A stretch of DNA of 14,667 nucleotides, taken from NCBI GenBank assembly GCA_015655565.1, contig JAATEU010000219.1, positions 1 through 14,667 of the forward strand, read 5' to 3'. The notes under the pieces are model-generated. The model was not told the origin of the DNA. It was given only the letters and a program-made list of their open reading frames with translations, and searched no databases. The stretch is from Clostridiales bacterium (GTDB lineage: Bacteria > Bacillota > Clostridia > Lachnospirales > Lachnospiraceae). Positions 1-6,879 of the stretch are shown piece by piece (position 1 is the stretch's first letter; each line of letters begins with the position of its first letter). The position numbers and the translations under genes were made by a program.

Positions 1-876
1 TGTCAGCATAAAATTAATATGATTATATCTGGTATCCTCTTCCAGCTTCATATCCTGGTCCAATTGGACATTTACACTTTCCGTAATGGAAACCTGTCCC
101 CCCTCATCCTCTTCCGTTATATAATACTGAATGCTTTCATTATAAAATAAAATAAATGCCTTCACATGGATGCCTAAATAAATATTCTTCATATCCGCTG
201 AAATAAACTCATCCGTACTGTTTTTACCTACCAAACGGTAATGGATTGTTACTTTATGACAGGGATTTGTTGTATACTCAACAAAAAATCTGTCATTAAT
301 CTGGGAAGGCAGTGTAACAGCATTATGAAAATTTTTGAAAAAAGGCAGTATCAGGCCTCTTCTTATAAATTTATGTATATTGTAATCAATCAGATCAGTT
401 TCACCGTCCGTAAAATGATTTCCATACGATAATTTTTTCAGCAAAGCCAGCATACATACTTCATTATCCTCATAAACCAGTTCCCGTTTCATGATATGAA
501 ATAAATCCGGCTGGATAACCCGGTCCATCACCAGGTACTTATATGCATTGTAGGACAAAAATGCTTTAATCAATTTATGGTTTGTCCCCCTTTTATAATA
601 CTGCATAAAGACGGACAGAGAATTTGAAATATAGCTTTGGGCAAATAACATCTGACCCAATAAACGTTCTTCCAGGTTGACGGTGTCCAACTCAAAAGCC
701 AGTGCCGCTTCCCATAACCGGTACATTTCACCGGTTGTACCAAAGAAAAACTTTACCAGATATGTAAGAATTTCTTCATTATATTTGCCTGCTTTAAATA
801 TATGATATGCTAAGCTTACAATAATTTCACTTTTTTTATCCTCTTCCTTACTGTTTCTAAGCAGGTTCGTGCATAA
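1..876 (-). pseudogene. Distal part of the DUF5717-like gene, beyond an in-frame stop; runs off the left edge
   Basis: Directly after the TAA at 877-879, the same minus-strand frame stays open for 292 codons to base 1 without another stop. The translation looks like real protein, with stretches such as EEILTYLVKFFFGTTGEMYR, FHIMKRELVYEDNEVCMLAL and FVEYTTNPCHKVTIHYRLVG. It continues the helical, Tyr/Leu/Glu-rich character of the upstream 866 residues and then changes to beta-type sequence. There is no credible start codon with a ribosome site near 870, so this is not an independent gene. Upstream part plus this part exceeds 1158 codons, and the gene has not ended at the window edge. From memory, DUF5717 proteins are large (over 1000 residues), which fits one interrupted gene. 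A true nonsense mutation and a base-call error cannot be told apart here. Confidence 0.8.
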
Positions 877-3477
877 TTAAATCAAACGGCCGGCTGCGAT
901 GCCTTCAAACCCGAATTCCTCCAGAGCTGCCAAAGCTTTGTCATTTAAATCACGTATAATAAAGAATTCTATTATTTTATCCCTGTCTGCTTTATCAAGG
1001 CCGTGTAAATCTATTTCCTGCAAATAAGCCTCTAATAATTCCCCTTCAAAATTATCATAATAATAATAAATCAGGTCAAGTATGTTTTTGTTATAATAAG
1101 TCTGATGTAAACCCTTTATTCCTAAAATATGTTTGCGGATTTCAATGGATTGTTCATCAAATTTCAGGTAAGTCTGGGCTTTTTCAGAAAGATTCAGCAA
1201 TAGCATGGAATGATTCACATGCAGGTCATAGCAGGTATTTACATAATACTCCCAATGCATCAGTTTATTTAAGGTATATTCTACCGTAGCCGTATACCGG
1301 TTGTCAAAACCATCCACTAAGAATACCTCCGCATCCTCCGTATAAATATCCACCAGCGCCGTTCCGCCTGCCAACGGGGTATAGACCTCCTCCTGCATTT
1401 CTTTATGAACAACATAAACGCCTTTTATATTTTGATTATTACATACAATTTCATGCTTAAACATGACATAGGGTAATTCTTCCGCTATTTCCGGTGTTAA
1501 TTCCTGTTCCGCGATGATTTCCTCGTACAGTAATGCAAGGCCCGCGTTTATGGCATGGGCAGTTATCTGCTTCCGTATAAATTGTTCCATCCGTTTATAA
1601 TACGTCCGGTAGATTTCGGGAATTGTTTCTTTGTTCTTAACAATATAAGCGTAAAGGAAAGATTTTCTGCGGTCACTTAAACTACTGTTGTAGATGAAAT
1701 ATAACAGGATTGGCTGTGGCAGGACGATATCCGCATTCTCAGCAATGGAATACATATAATATTCATAAAGTTCCGTAATTCTGAGCTGCTCTTCCACGCC
1801 TGACCGATACCATTTAAAATATTTATTACTTCTTTGATGCCCTTTAATGAGCAGACTGCAGATGGCAATCAGCATATCCTTTATCCGGTATTTTTCATAC
1901 AGCCTGACCAGGCAATGATGCACCAACAGGCTGAACTGCTTTCTTTTACCTGCCAAATAGGTAAATTGCATGGCAGCTTCCTTCGTTGTATAACCGATAT
2001 TGATTCCCCAATGCATTACCTGCAGTTCAAACCCGCCTAACTCATGCAGTAAGGAGGGTTCTTCATTAAAAACGGATGCAACTTCAAAATACAGAATAGG
2101 ACTCCGGCAGCCTGTTTCATATTGCTCTTTTATATCCTCAAGCTTATGTACCTTATCATTATCGTATTTCTTATCGATATAGAGTATAAACCAGAGCAAT
2201 TTCCAATCAGAACAATCTTTTGCATAGTAATCATGTATGGTATACAAGGCTTCCTGGATTGATGCTTCATCTTTATGCAGCAGTGCCAACAGATACCGGT
2301 ATCCACAATAAGATACGACTGCCGACTGTTTTAAACCTTCCGCCAGAGGACCATACTCTTCCAGTATCTGATCCGCTTCCCTATCCTCGCCGGATATTAT
2401 CAGAAGATGGGTATGCATAAGCCGGTACCTGTCCTTATTCTTCCTGTCAAGGGCAATCAAATTCTCCAATACCGCTTTCGTTTCGTCAACATATTGATTC
2501 AGAGGCATACGGTTCCTTCTGAAATCCAGATAATTTTCCGCTACTTTATGTTGATACTGTTGAATCTTTCTATGGTTGTAGTCCTTCTTATCTTCGGATT
2601 TTTTGCAACGGCATGTGATTTCTACTATAATAATCCCATGGGCTGTTGCAAGATATATCCTTCCATAATTATTGCCGGAACGCATAAACACAGGATTTAA
2701 TACAAATTCTAAAGGGCAGGTATTCCCCACAAAATTATCGGACCAGATTAATTTGTGCTCCATGGATAGAAAGGGTGCGTCCGTACTGACCCGGATTTCA
2801 GAATATCCCCAGTTGTCCTTTGTAAAGAGAAGCTTATCCATGATGCTTTCTTTTCCAATATCATAATTTAAAACAGTTTTATCCACGGAAATATTCATAT
2901 GGAGCTTTTTACGGATTGCAATTAAAAATTCTTCCAGGGCCTGACTGACGGATCTGCTTTTTATAATATTCTGATATAATAAAAGATATTTTGTATCATG
3001 ATGCAATAAGATCCGGTGAAATTCCCGGGATTTAAACAGTTTTATTGCTTCCGCCCAATCTGCCTTTGCAAGATTGGTAAAATTAAATAAATCCTTGATC
3101 TTTCCCATGGAAGAATTAAGATATGGTACTTCGATATTCACGGTAAAAGGAATTAAGATTTCTCCGCAGTCACTTACGATACAGATTTCACCTTTCGCAG
3201 ACTCTAAAGGATTCATATTATCCCCGTAAAAACTATAGTGAATAACGTTCTCCTTCTCCGTAAAGCTTTCCTGTTCCAACCGGAACAGTTCGCTTGATGA
3301 ATAAAGAATACCCTTAATTGGTGTATTTTTACTGTTCTTAATTGTAAAACTACCGGAATAAACTTTACCTGCATCCACCGTAATCAGCAGTTCTTCCTCA
3401 GACAGCAGGATTCCAGGTGTTTCATATTCAAATACTCCTTTAGCTAACCGCTCGACTTTTTCTTTCAATCGTTCCAC
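877..3477 (-). CDS. DUF5717-like large protein, N-terminal 866 residues, ends at a premature in-frame TAA
   Basis: This 866-residue reading frame begins at GTG (3475-3477). An in-frame TAA lies upstream at 3502-3504 and the ribosome site is weak, so the start is moderately sure. Residues 25-115 look like a beta-rich Ig-like domain (LITVDAGKVYSGSFTIKNS, then EILIPFTVNIEVPY). From about 126 (KIKDLFNFTNLAKADWAEAIKLF) it becomes a long helical, TPR-like array rich in Tyr and Leu. No signal peptide or membrane segment is visible, so it is probably cytoplasmic. The KIKDLF.FTNLAK..W..A..LF segment is what I associate with DUF5717, a family of unknown function seen in Lachnospiraceae; this is recalled, not searched. 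The protein is shorter than expected, because the frame continues past the stop to base 1. It is transcribed divergently from the aminotransferase gene at 3775. I cannot propose a function. Confidence 0.75.
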   Translation of the reverse strand: MERLKEKVERLAKGVFEYETPGILLSEEELLITVDAGKVYSGSFTIKNSKNTPIKGILYSSSELFRLEQESFTEKENVIHYSFYGDNMNPLESAKGEICIVSDCGEILIPFTVNIEVPYLNSSMGKIKDLFNFTNLAKADWAEAIKLFKSREFHRILLHHDTKYLLLYQNIIKSRSVSQALEEFLIAIRKKLHMNISVDKTVLNYDIGKESIMDKLLFTKDNWGYSEIRVSTDAPFLSMEHKLIWSDNFVGNTCPLEFVLNPVFMRSGNNYGRIYLATAHGIIIVEITCRCKKSEDKKDYNHRKIQQYQHKVAENYLDFRRNRMPLNQYVDETKAVLENLIALDRKNKDRYRLMHTHLLIISGEDREADQILEEYGPLAEGLKQSAVVSYCGYRYLLALLHKDEASIQEALYTIHDYYAKDCSDWKLLWFILYIDKKYDNDKVHKLEDIKEQYETGCRSPILYFEVASVFNEEPSLLHELGGFELQVMHWGINIGYTTKEAAMQFTYLAGKRKQFSLLVHHCLVRLYEKYRIKDMLIAICSLLIKGHQRSNKYFKWYRSGVEEQLRITELYEYYMYSIAENADIVLPQPILLYFIYNSSLSDRRKSFLYAYIVKNKETIPEIYRTYYKRMEQFIRKQITAHAINAGLALLYEEIIAEQELTPEIAEELPYVMFKHEIVCNNQNIKGVYVVHKEMQEEVYTPLAGGTALVDIYTEDAEVFLVDGFDNRYTATVEYTLNKLMHWEYYVNTCYDLHVNHSMLLLNLSEKAQTYLKFDEQSIEIRKHILGIKGLHQTYYNKNILDLIYYYYDNFEGELLEAYLQEIDLHGLDKADRDKIIEFFIIRDLNDKALAALEEFGFEGIAAGRLI

Positions 3478-3533
3478 CCCAAGTTTGGTTTTTATTATTC
3501 CTTATTGCATTTTTTCTCATTTAAATTATAATA

Positions 3534-3563
3534 ATTATAACACTAATCGACATATTTAAGCAA
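3534..3563 (-). promoter_or_regulatory. Putative sigma-A promoter of the DUF5717-like gene
   Basis: On the minus strand TTGCTT (3558-3563) and TATAAT (3534-3539) are separated by 18 bases, in an AT-rich region about 57 bases before the GTG start. The -10 is a perfect consensus and the -35 matches 4 of 6. An alternative -35, TTGACT, lies slightly farther upstream with a poorer -10 (TAAATA). Confidence 0.5.
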
Positions 3564-3656
3564 TAGAAAGTGGATAGTCAAATGTTCACAGGTTTTCCGA
3601 AAACAATTTTAAAAATTAATCAATTTTGTTCATTCAGAAAGTAAGAAAGGTAAATA

Positions 3657-3681
3657 GGTTGAAAAAAGAGCATTTTCAACC
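3657..3681 (+). promoter_or_regulatory. First leader stem-loop upstream of the aminotransferase gene
   Basis: There is a perfect 9-base inverted repeat, GGTTGAAAA (3657-3665) and TTTTCAACC (3673-3681), with a 7-base loop. No T-run follows, so it is not a classical terminator. It abuts a second, larger stem-loop starting at 3682, and both lie in the probable untranslated leader of the plus-strand gene that starts at 3775. Confidence 0.5.
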
Positions 3682-3732
3682 GGAAAGAACCCCAAAATGA
3701 AATCCATTGGAATTTCATTTTGAGCTTCTTTC
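3682..3732 (+). promoter_or_regulatory. Second, long leader stem-loop upstream of the aminotransferase gene
   Basis: Inner arms CAAAATGAAAT (3693-3703) and ATTTCATTTTG (3712-3722) pair over 11 bases, and CC/GG pairs inside them at 3704-3705 and 3709-3710. Outer arms GAAAGAA (3683-3689) and TTCTTTC (3726-3732) extend the stem to about 20 pairs with a small internal loop. No T-run follows. The structure ends 30 bases before the ribosome site (GATGGAGG, 3762-3769). It could be a regulatory leader or a small repeat element. It does not resemble a riboswitch class I know. Confidence 0.5.
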
Positions 3733-3774
3733 ATTCCGATTTGTATGCCGCCAAGACGGCAGATGGAGGTTAAT

Positions 3775-4872
3775 ATGATAAAACCACAGGATCATTTTCA
3801 CGGAAGTGATTTAGAAGAAATTGAAGCAATATATGGAATTAAAAAAGAGAATATTACCAGCTTTGCCGCCAATGTAAATCCCTTAGGCATCTCCCCAAAG
3901 CTCAGGGCTGTTTTAGCTGATAAAATTGATGCCATTACAGGGTATCCCGACCGGGAGTATACTTCCCTCAGAAAATGTATAGCAGCTTATGTAAATGCTG
4001 ATGCCGAACATATTGCAGTCGGTAATGGTTCTACGGAATTAATATCCCTGTTTATCCAGATTACCCGTCCCAGAAAAGCATTTATTATAGGGCCGACTTA
4101 TTCCGAATATGAAAGGGAGATTTCACTTGGCGGCGGCAGTTCCCATTATTACCGTTTAGAGGAAAGCGTTGATTTTAAACTGGATGTGGAGGCATTAAGC
4201 AGGGAGCTGTCCCCTGAGTTTGATTTACTGGTCATCTGCAATCCAAATAACCCTACTTCCACGGCCATTCCCCGGGACCATATGAGAAAAATACTGGATA
4301 TCTGCAAACAAAGGGACATCCTGTGTATGGTAGATGAAACCTATGTGGAATTTGCACAGGATATGGAGCAGATTACCTCCGTCCCCCTGACAGGCTATTA
4401 TAATAACATTATTATCCTCCGCGGCATCTCAAAATTTTTTGCCGCCCCCGGCTTGCGCCTGGGTTATGCCATCTGCGTCAATGCTGATTTATTAAAAGCG
4501 GTCAACCAAAGAAAAAATCCCTGGACCATTAATACCCTGGCCGCTATTGCCGGAGAAATTATGTTCACGGATACGGAATATATCACTAAAACCAGAAAGC
4601 TGATAAAGGAAGAAAAAAGCAGGGTCTGTCAGCTGCTTGCTTCCTGTAAAAACGTAAAAGTATACCCTTCAACCGCTAATTTTGTTTTAGTTAAGATACG
4701 AAAAGAGGGAATAACTTCCGCCGATATTTTTGATGCAGCAATCCGAAAGGGTTTAATGATACGTGACTGTTCAAATTTTCCTTTCTTAGACCAGAAATTT
4801 ATACGCTTTTGTTTTATGACACCTGAGAAAAATACGGAATTATTGGAATTGTTATTGGGTATCCTGAATTAG
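3775..4872 (+). CDS. PLP-dependent aminotransferase, HisC/CobD type
   Basis: A fold-type I PLP enzyme of 365 residues. I chose ATG 3775 because GATGGAGG (3762-3769) sits 5 bases upstream. The ATG at 3745 would add ten residues that span this ribosome site. Visible motifs are VGNGSTELI near 82 (PLP phosphate region), CNPNNPTSTA at 155-164, VDETYVEF at 186-193 with the PLP-binding Asp 187, GISKFFAAPGLRLGYA with the Schiff-base Lys 220 and Arg 228, and FIRFCF with Arg 344 as likely carboxylate binder. The N-terminus HGSDLEEIEAIYGI followed by NVNPLG resembles CobD L-threonine-O-3-phosphate decarboxylase (cobalamin side chain) more than HisC. Neither cobalamin nor histidine genes are in the window, so the reaction is undecided. 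It is the only plus-strand gene and converges on the operon that ends at 5054. Confidence 0.85.
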   Translation: MIKPQDHFHGSDLEEIEAIYGIKKENITSFAANVNPLGISPKLRAVLADKIDAITGYPDREYTSLRKCIAAYVNADAEHIAVGNGSTELISLFIQITRPRKAFIIGPTYSEYEREISLGGGSSHYYRLEESVDFKLDVEALSRELSPEFDLLVICNPNNPTSTAIPRDHMRKILDICKQRDILCMVDETYVEFAQDMEQITSVPLTGYYNNIIILRGISKFFAAPGLRLGYAICVNADLLKAVNQRKNPWTINTLAAIAGEIMFTDTEYITKTRKLIKEEKSRVCQLLASCKNVKVYPSTANFVLVKIRKEGITSADIFDAAIRKGLMIRDCSNFPFLDQKFIRFCFMTPEKNTELLELLLGILN

Positions 4873-4909
4873 AGTTTATTTCTGATATTATATCCTTAAG
4901 GGGCGGCAG

Positions 4910-4975
4910 CAGGACAAACGCATCAAGAAAATTGCCGGGAATTTTTTTAGAATTTGACTTTCCGTGTTTGTCCTG
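4910..4975. terminator. Inverted repeat between convergent genes, possible bidirectional terminator
   Basis: Perfect 10-base arms CAGGACAAAC (4910-4919) and GTTTGTCCTG (4966-4975) enclose 46 bases. Inside is a weak AT stem, AAAATT/AATTTT around GCCGGG (4928-4945), whose right arm runs into a T-tract on the plus strand. It sits in the 181-base gap between the convergent aminotransferase and SIS genes, where terminators for both are expected. The long loop makes the outer stem an imperfect terminator, and folding is unproven. Confidence 0.4.
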
Positions 4976-5053
4976 GGCGGACATCTGACAAATGCCGTTC
5001 TCCCCCTGAATATTAAGTTCTTCCTGGAAATTTACTTTAATATGCTTTCCATA

Positions 5054-5797
5054 TTATTTCAACGGGGGAATCCTTTTCCCGTATTTTTCAATCATAGCCT
5101 GGTTGTACTCCGCACCGTCCGTCATATTTCCGCTTTTAAAAACCGGAATATCCTTATAACCATCTTTGACACAGAAATTAACTGCTTCTCCAATCACCGC
5201 CTGTAATACTGTTAAATTTACCACGGAAGAAACAGGTGAGAACTTAGGTTCTACACCTTCCAGGCTTAAGCAGGCATCTCCAACGGGTACACCATTATCT
5301 ATCCTGGCATCTCCAAGATCCGGCAATCTCATTTTACTGCTGTGTCCGCTTGGTGCATACATTGCATACTCTCTGCTGAATATAGTAATCAGCCTGGCAC
5401 CTTTTTTCTTTGCAATCAGGGCAGTATCAATCGGAGTTGCATTTCTGCCGGAAGTAGACACAACAATAAAAACATCCTTTTCACAAATTTGTAAATTCCC
5501 TATTATATCCGTCAGATATCCCTCTTGCTTTTCCAGTTTTGAAGACAGGGCGGCGGCTTCATGCAGCATCAACGGTTCTACAAAAACCGGATAGACATTG
5601 GCCAGTCCGCCGGCCCGGTAAAAAAGTTCTTCTCCTGACATATGTGCATGTCCGCTGCCGTATATATAAATGAGTCCGTCCTTTTTTATACAGTCGGCAA
5701 TCAGCCTTGCAGCCTTCTCAAGTTCTTCCTGCTGTGTTAATTTCACTCTGTCCAACAGCTGTCCCACAATATCCAAATACGCATTTATCATTTCCAT
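5054..5797 (-). CDS. SIS-domain phosphosugar protein, COG4821/UPF0309 type
   Basis: A soluble protein of 247 residues. It has the SIS (sugar isomerase) layout: IYIYGSGHAHMSGEELFYRAG near 44-62 (glycine loop), then VVSTSGRNATPIDTA at 112-126, the Ser/Thr-rich loop that binds the sugar phosphate in SIS proteins. The C-terminal pattern PVF.SGN.(T)DG, then YN and YGKRIP, fits the COG4821/UPF0309 group of predicted phosphosugar isomerases, whose substrates are not established to my knowledge. The start codon overlaps the end of the creatininase gene by 10 bases, and GGGAGGAAAGG lies just upstream, so the two genes are probably translationally coupled. It is the last gene of the PTS operon and most likely acts on a phosphorylated sugar or amino sugar made inside the cell. 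The ATG two codons in is an alternative start. Confidence 0.85.
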   Translation of the reverse strand: MEMINAYLDIVGQLLDRVKLTQQEELEKAARLIADCIKKDGLIYIYGSGHAHMSGEELFYRAGGLANVYPVFVEPLMLHEAAALSSKLEKQEGYLTDIIGNLQICEKDVFIVVSTSGRNATPIDTALIAKKKGARLITIFSREYAMYAPSGHSSKMRLPDLGDARIDNGVPVGDACLSLEGVEPKFSPVSSVVNLTVLQAVIGEAVNFCVKDGYKDIPVFKSGNMTDGAEYNQAMIEKYGKRIPPLK

Positions 5798-6540
5798 GGT
5801 TGCAATTTCCTTTCCTCCCGAATAAACCCTGCCATCTTTTTAACTGCAGCTTCTAACAATACTTCTCCCTTTTCCTGCGTCGCACAGGTTGGATCTCCAA
5901 GAATTGCCACCTCCGTAAATTCACTCCATCTCAAATTCAGATAACCGCTCCTCGGCGGAAAATCCGGATAGTTTAAAACCGCCCTGCTCATGTCAACTGT
6001 TTCCGGCTTTGCATAAAGCAGGGCAGAAGTTTCAATTTCGCAGGCATGGATATATTTCCCGGATGCTCTCGGCGACTCGAACACATCCACGGAGGACGCA
6101 AAATCCAGATAGGCAAAATACATGCACTTCATATCCGGATGAATCTCAAGAATATCCCTGACAGCCGCCTTAACTATCGGTGTATTCCCAATATGCGCAT
6201 CTATGCAGACCAGTGTATGAAATCCCTGCCGGTAAAGTTCACAGGCAATTTCAACAACCATCCTGCGTAATGTATCAAAACTCAGCGATATGGTTCCTAT
6301 CCGGTCTCCCAGACTCCATACATAACTATACTTTATTGTAGGAAGCACAAAATCTCCCGTTTCTTCCGCTAACAATTCACAAACCTTTTCACAGATAAAG
6401 TTATCCGTTCCTACCGGCAAATGAGGTCCGTGATCTTCTACCGCCCCAAAAGGCAAAATTGCCGTTTTATTCTCTTTTATCCATTCCTTTGCCTTCTCAG
6501 AAGAATTTTCTTCCCACAAATACCCGCTTCTTCCGCTCAT
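5788..6540 (-). CDS. Creatininase-family amidohydrolase
   Basis: A protein of 250 residues, the usual size for the creatininase/formamide hydrolase family. I chose ATG 6540, since AGGAG lies 8 bases upstream; a TTG at 6576 would add 12 residues but has no ribosome site. Metal-site motifs are visible: GAVEDHGPHLPVGTD (32-46) with Glu 35, His 37 and Asp 46; CIDAHIGN (112-119) with His 116; and HACEIETS (165-172) with Glu 168/170. The family binds two divalent metals and hydrolyses cyclic or linear amide bonds (creatinine, formamides such as FAPy). Here the usual NGHGGN reads DAHIGN, so this is a divergent subgroup with unknown substrate. It overlaps the SIS gene and is separated from the upstream lactonase gene by 339 bases containing a MITE-like repeat. 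The operon context suggests an amide or lactam step in sugar-derivative breakdown. Confidence 0.87.
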   Translation of the reverse strand: MSGRSGYLWEENSSEKAKEWIKENKTAILPFGAVEDHGPHLPVGTDNFICEKVCELLAEETGDFVLPTIKYSYVWSLGDRIGTISLSFDTLRRMVVEIACELYRQGFHTLVCIDAHIGNTPIVKAAVRDILEIHPDMKCMYFAYLDFASSVDVFESPRASGKYIHACEIETSALLYAKPETVDMSRAVLNYPDFPPRSGYLNLRWSEFTEVAILGDPTCATQEKGEVLLEAAVKKMAGFIREERKLQPWK

Positions 6541-6585
6541 ACTGCACACTCCTGTCTTATTTTCTAAAATCTCCAATATACTTTT

Positions 6586-6690
6586 TCATTTGCTTCCTGG
6601 CATATCACCAAGTTTTTCCTGAACAGATACTCTTAAAAGCTCCCACGGCCTCTCTAATTCAACTTCGTCTCCGAAAATACTCTTACCGGC
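6586..6690 (-). pseudogene. Possible coding remnant of 34 codons next to the MITE-like repeat
   Basis: On the minus strand one frame is open for 34 codons and ends in TGA (6586-6588). It contains protein-like sequence, for example GDEVELERPWELLRVSVQEK. The frame is closed upstream by a TAA (6691-6693) exactly where the inverted repeat begins, and it has no start codon at its left end. On the other side of the repeat an ATG (6867-6869) opens MKYQA in a frame that could have joined it, but no ribosome site precedes that ATG. This could be the tail of a small gene cut by insertion of the repeat, or chance. I do not recognise the sequence. Confidence 0.3.
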
Positions 6691-6693
6691 TTA

Positions 6694-6853
6694 GAGTGTG
6701 TTTGAAAAATGCCTGTACCGGGCCGGGCGTTTCACTTTGCGGGAGACAAGGCGCGATTTTGGGAGTGTAGTGGTGCTACATTCCCAAAATTGCATCGCAG
6801 TATACCCCAAAGTGGGGCGTTCAGAACGGTACGATGATTTTTCACACACACTC
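6694..6853. repeat. MITE-like 160-bp long imperfect inverted repeat
   Basis: Left arm 6694-6770 and right arm 6776-6853 fold back around the loop TGGTG (6771-6775). The outer 17 bases, GAGTGTGTTTGAAAAAT versus GAGTGTGTGTGAAAAAT on the other strand, differ at one position. Inner blocks GTACCG, ACTTTG, ATTTTGGGA and TGTAG also match. GGCT/AGCC just outside both ends may extend the termini. I see no open reading frame of a transposase and no clear target-site duplication. The size, terminal repeats and full palindromy suit a non-autonomous miniature element. It lies in the gap between the lactonase and creatininase genes, and because both read the same way it would be transcribed as a large hairpin within the operon mRNA. 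Confidence 0.75.
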
Positions 6854-6879
6854 CAGCCTGATATTTCATATAATTGATG

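Noticed and set aside
241..432. Plus-strand 63-codon frame
   Set aside because: It lies opposite the continuous DUF5717-like frame and has no coding character or ribosome site.
3745..3774. Upstream ATG for the aminotransferase
   Set aside because: It would place the strong ribosome site GATGGAGG inside the gene, and the family N-terminus fits ATG 3775.
5166..5594. Plus-strand 142-codon frame opposite the SIS gene
   Set aside because: It is antisense to a well-supported family member, so it is a shadow frame.
6720..6869. Minus-strand frame starting at ATG 6869 and running through the inverted repeat (MKYQAGVCVKNH...)
   Set aside because: Most of it is translation of the palindrome, and no ribosome site precedes the ATG.
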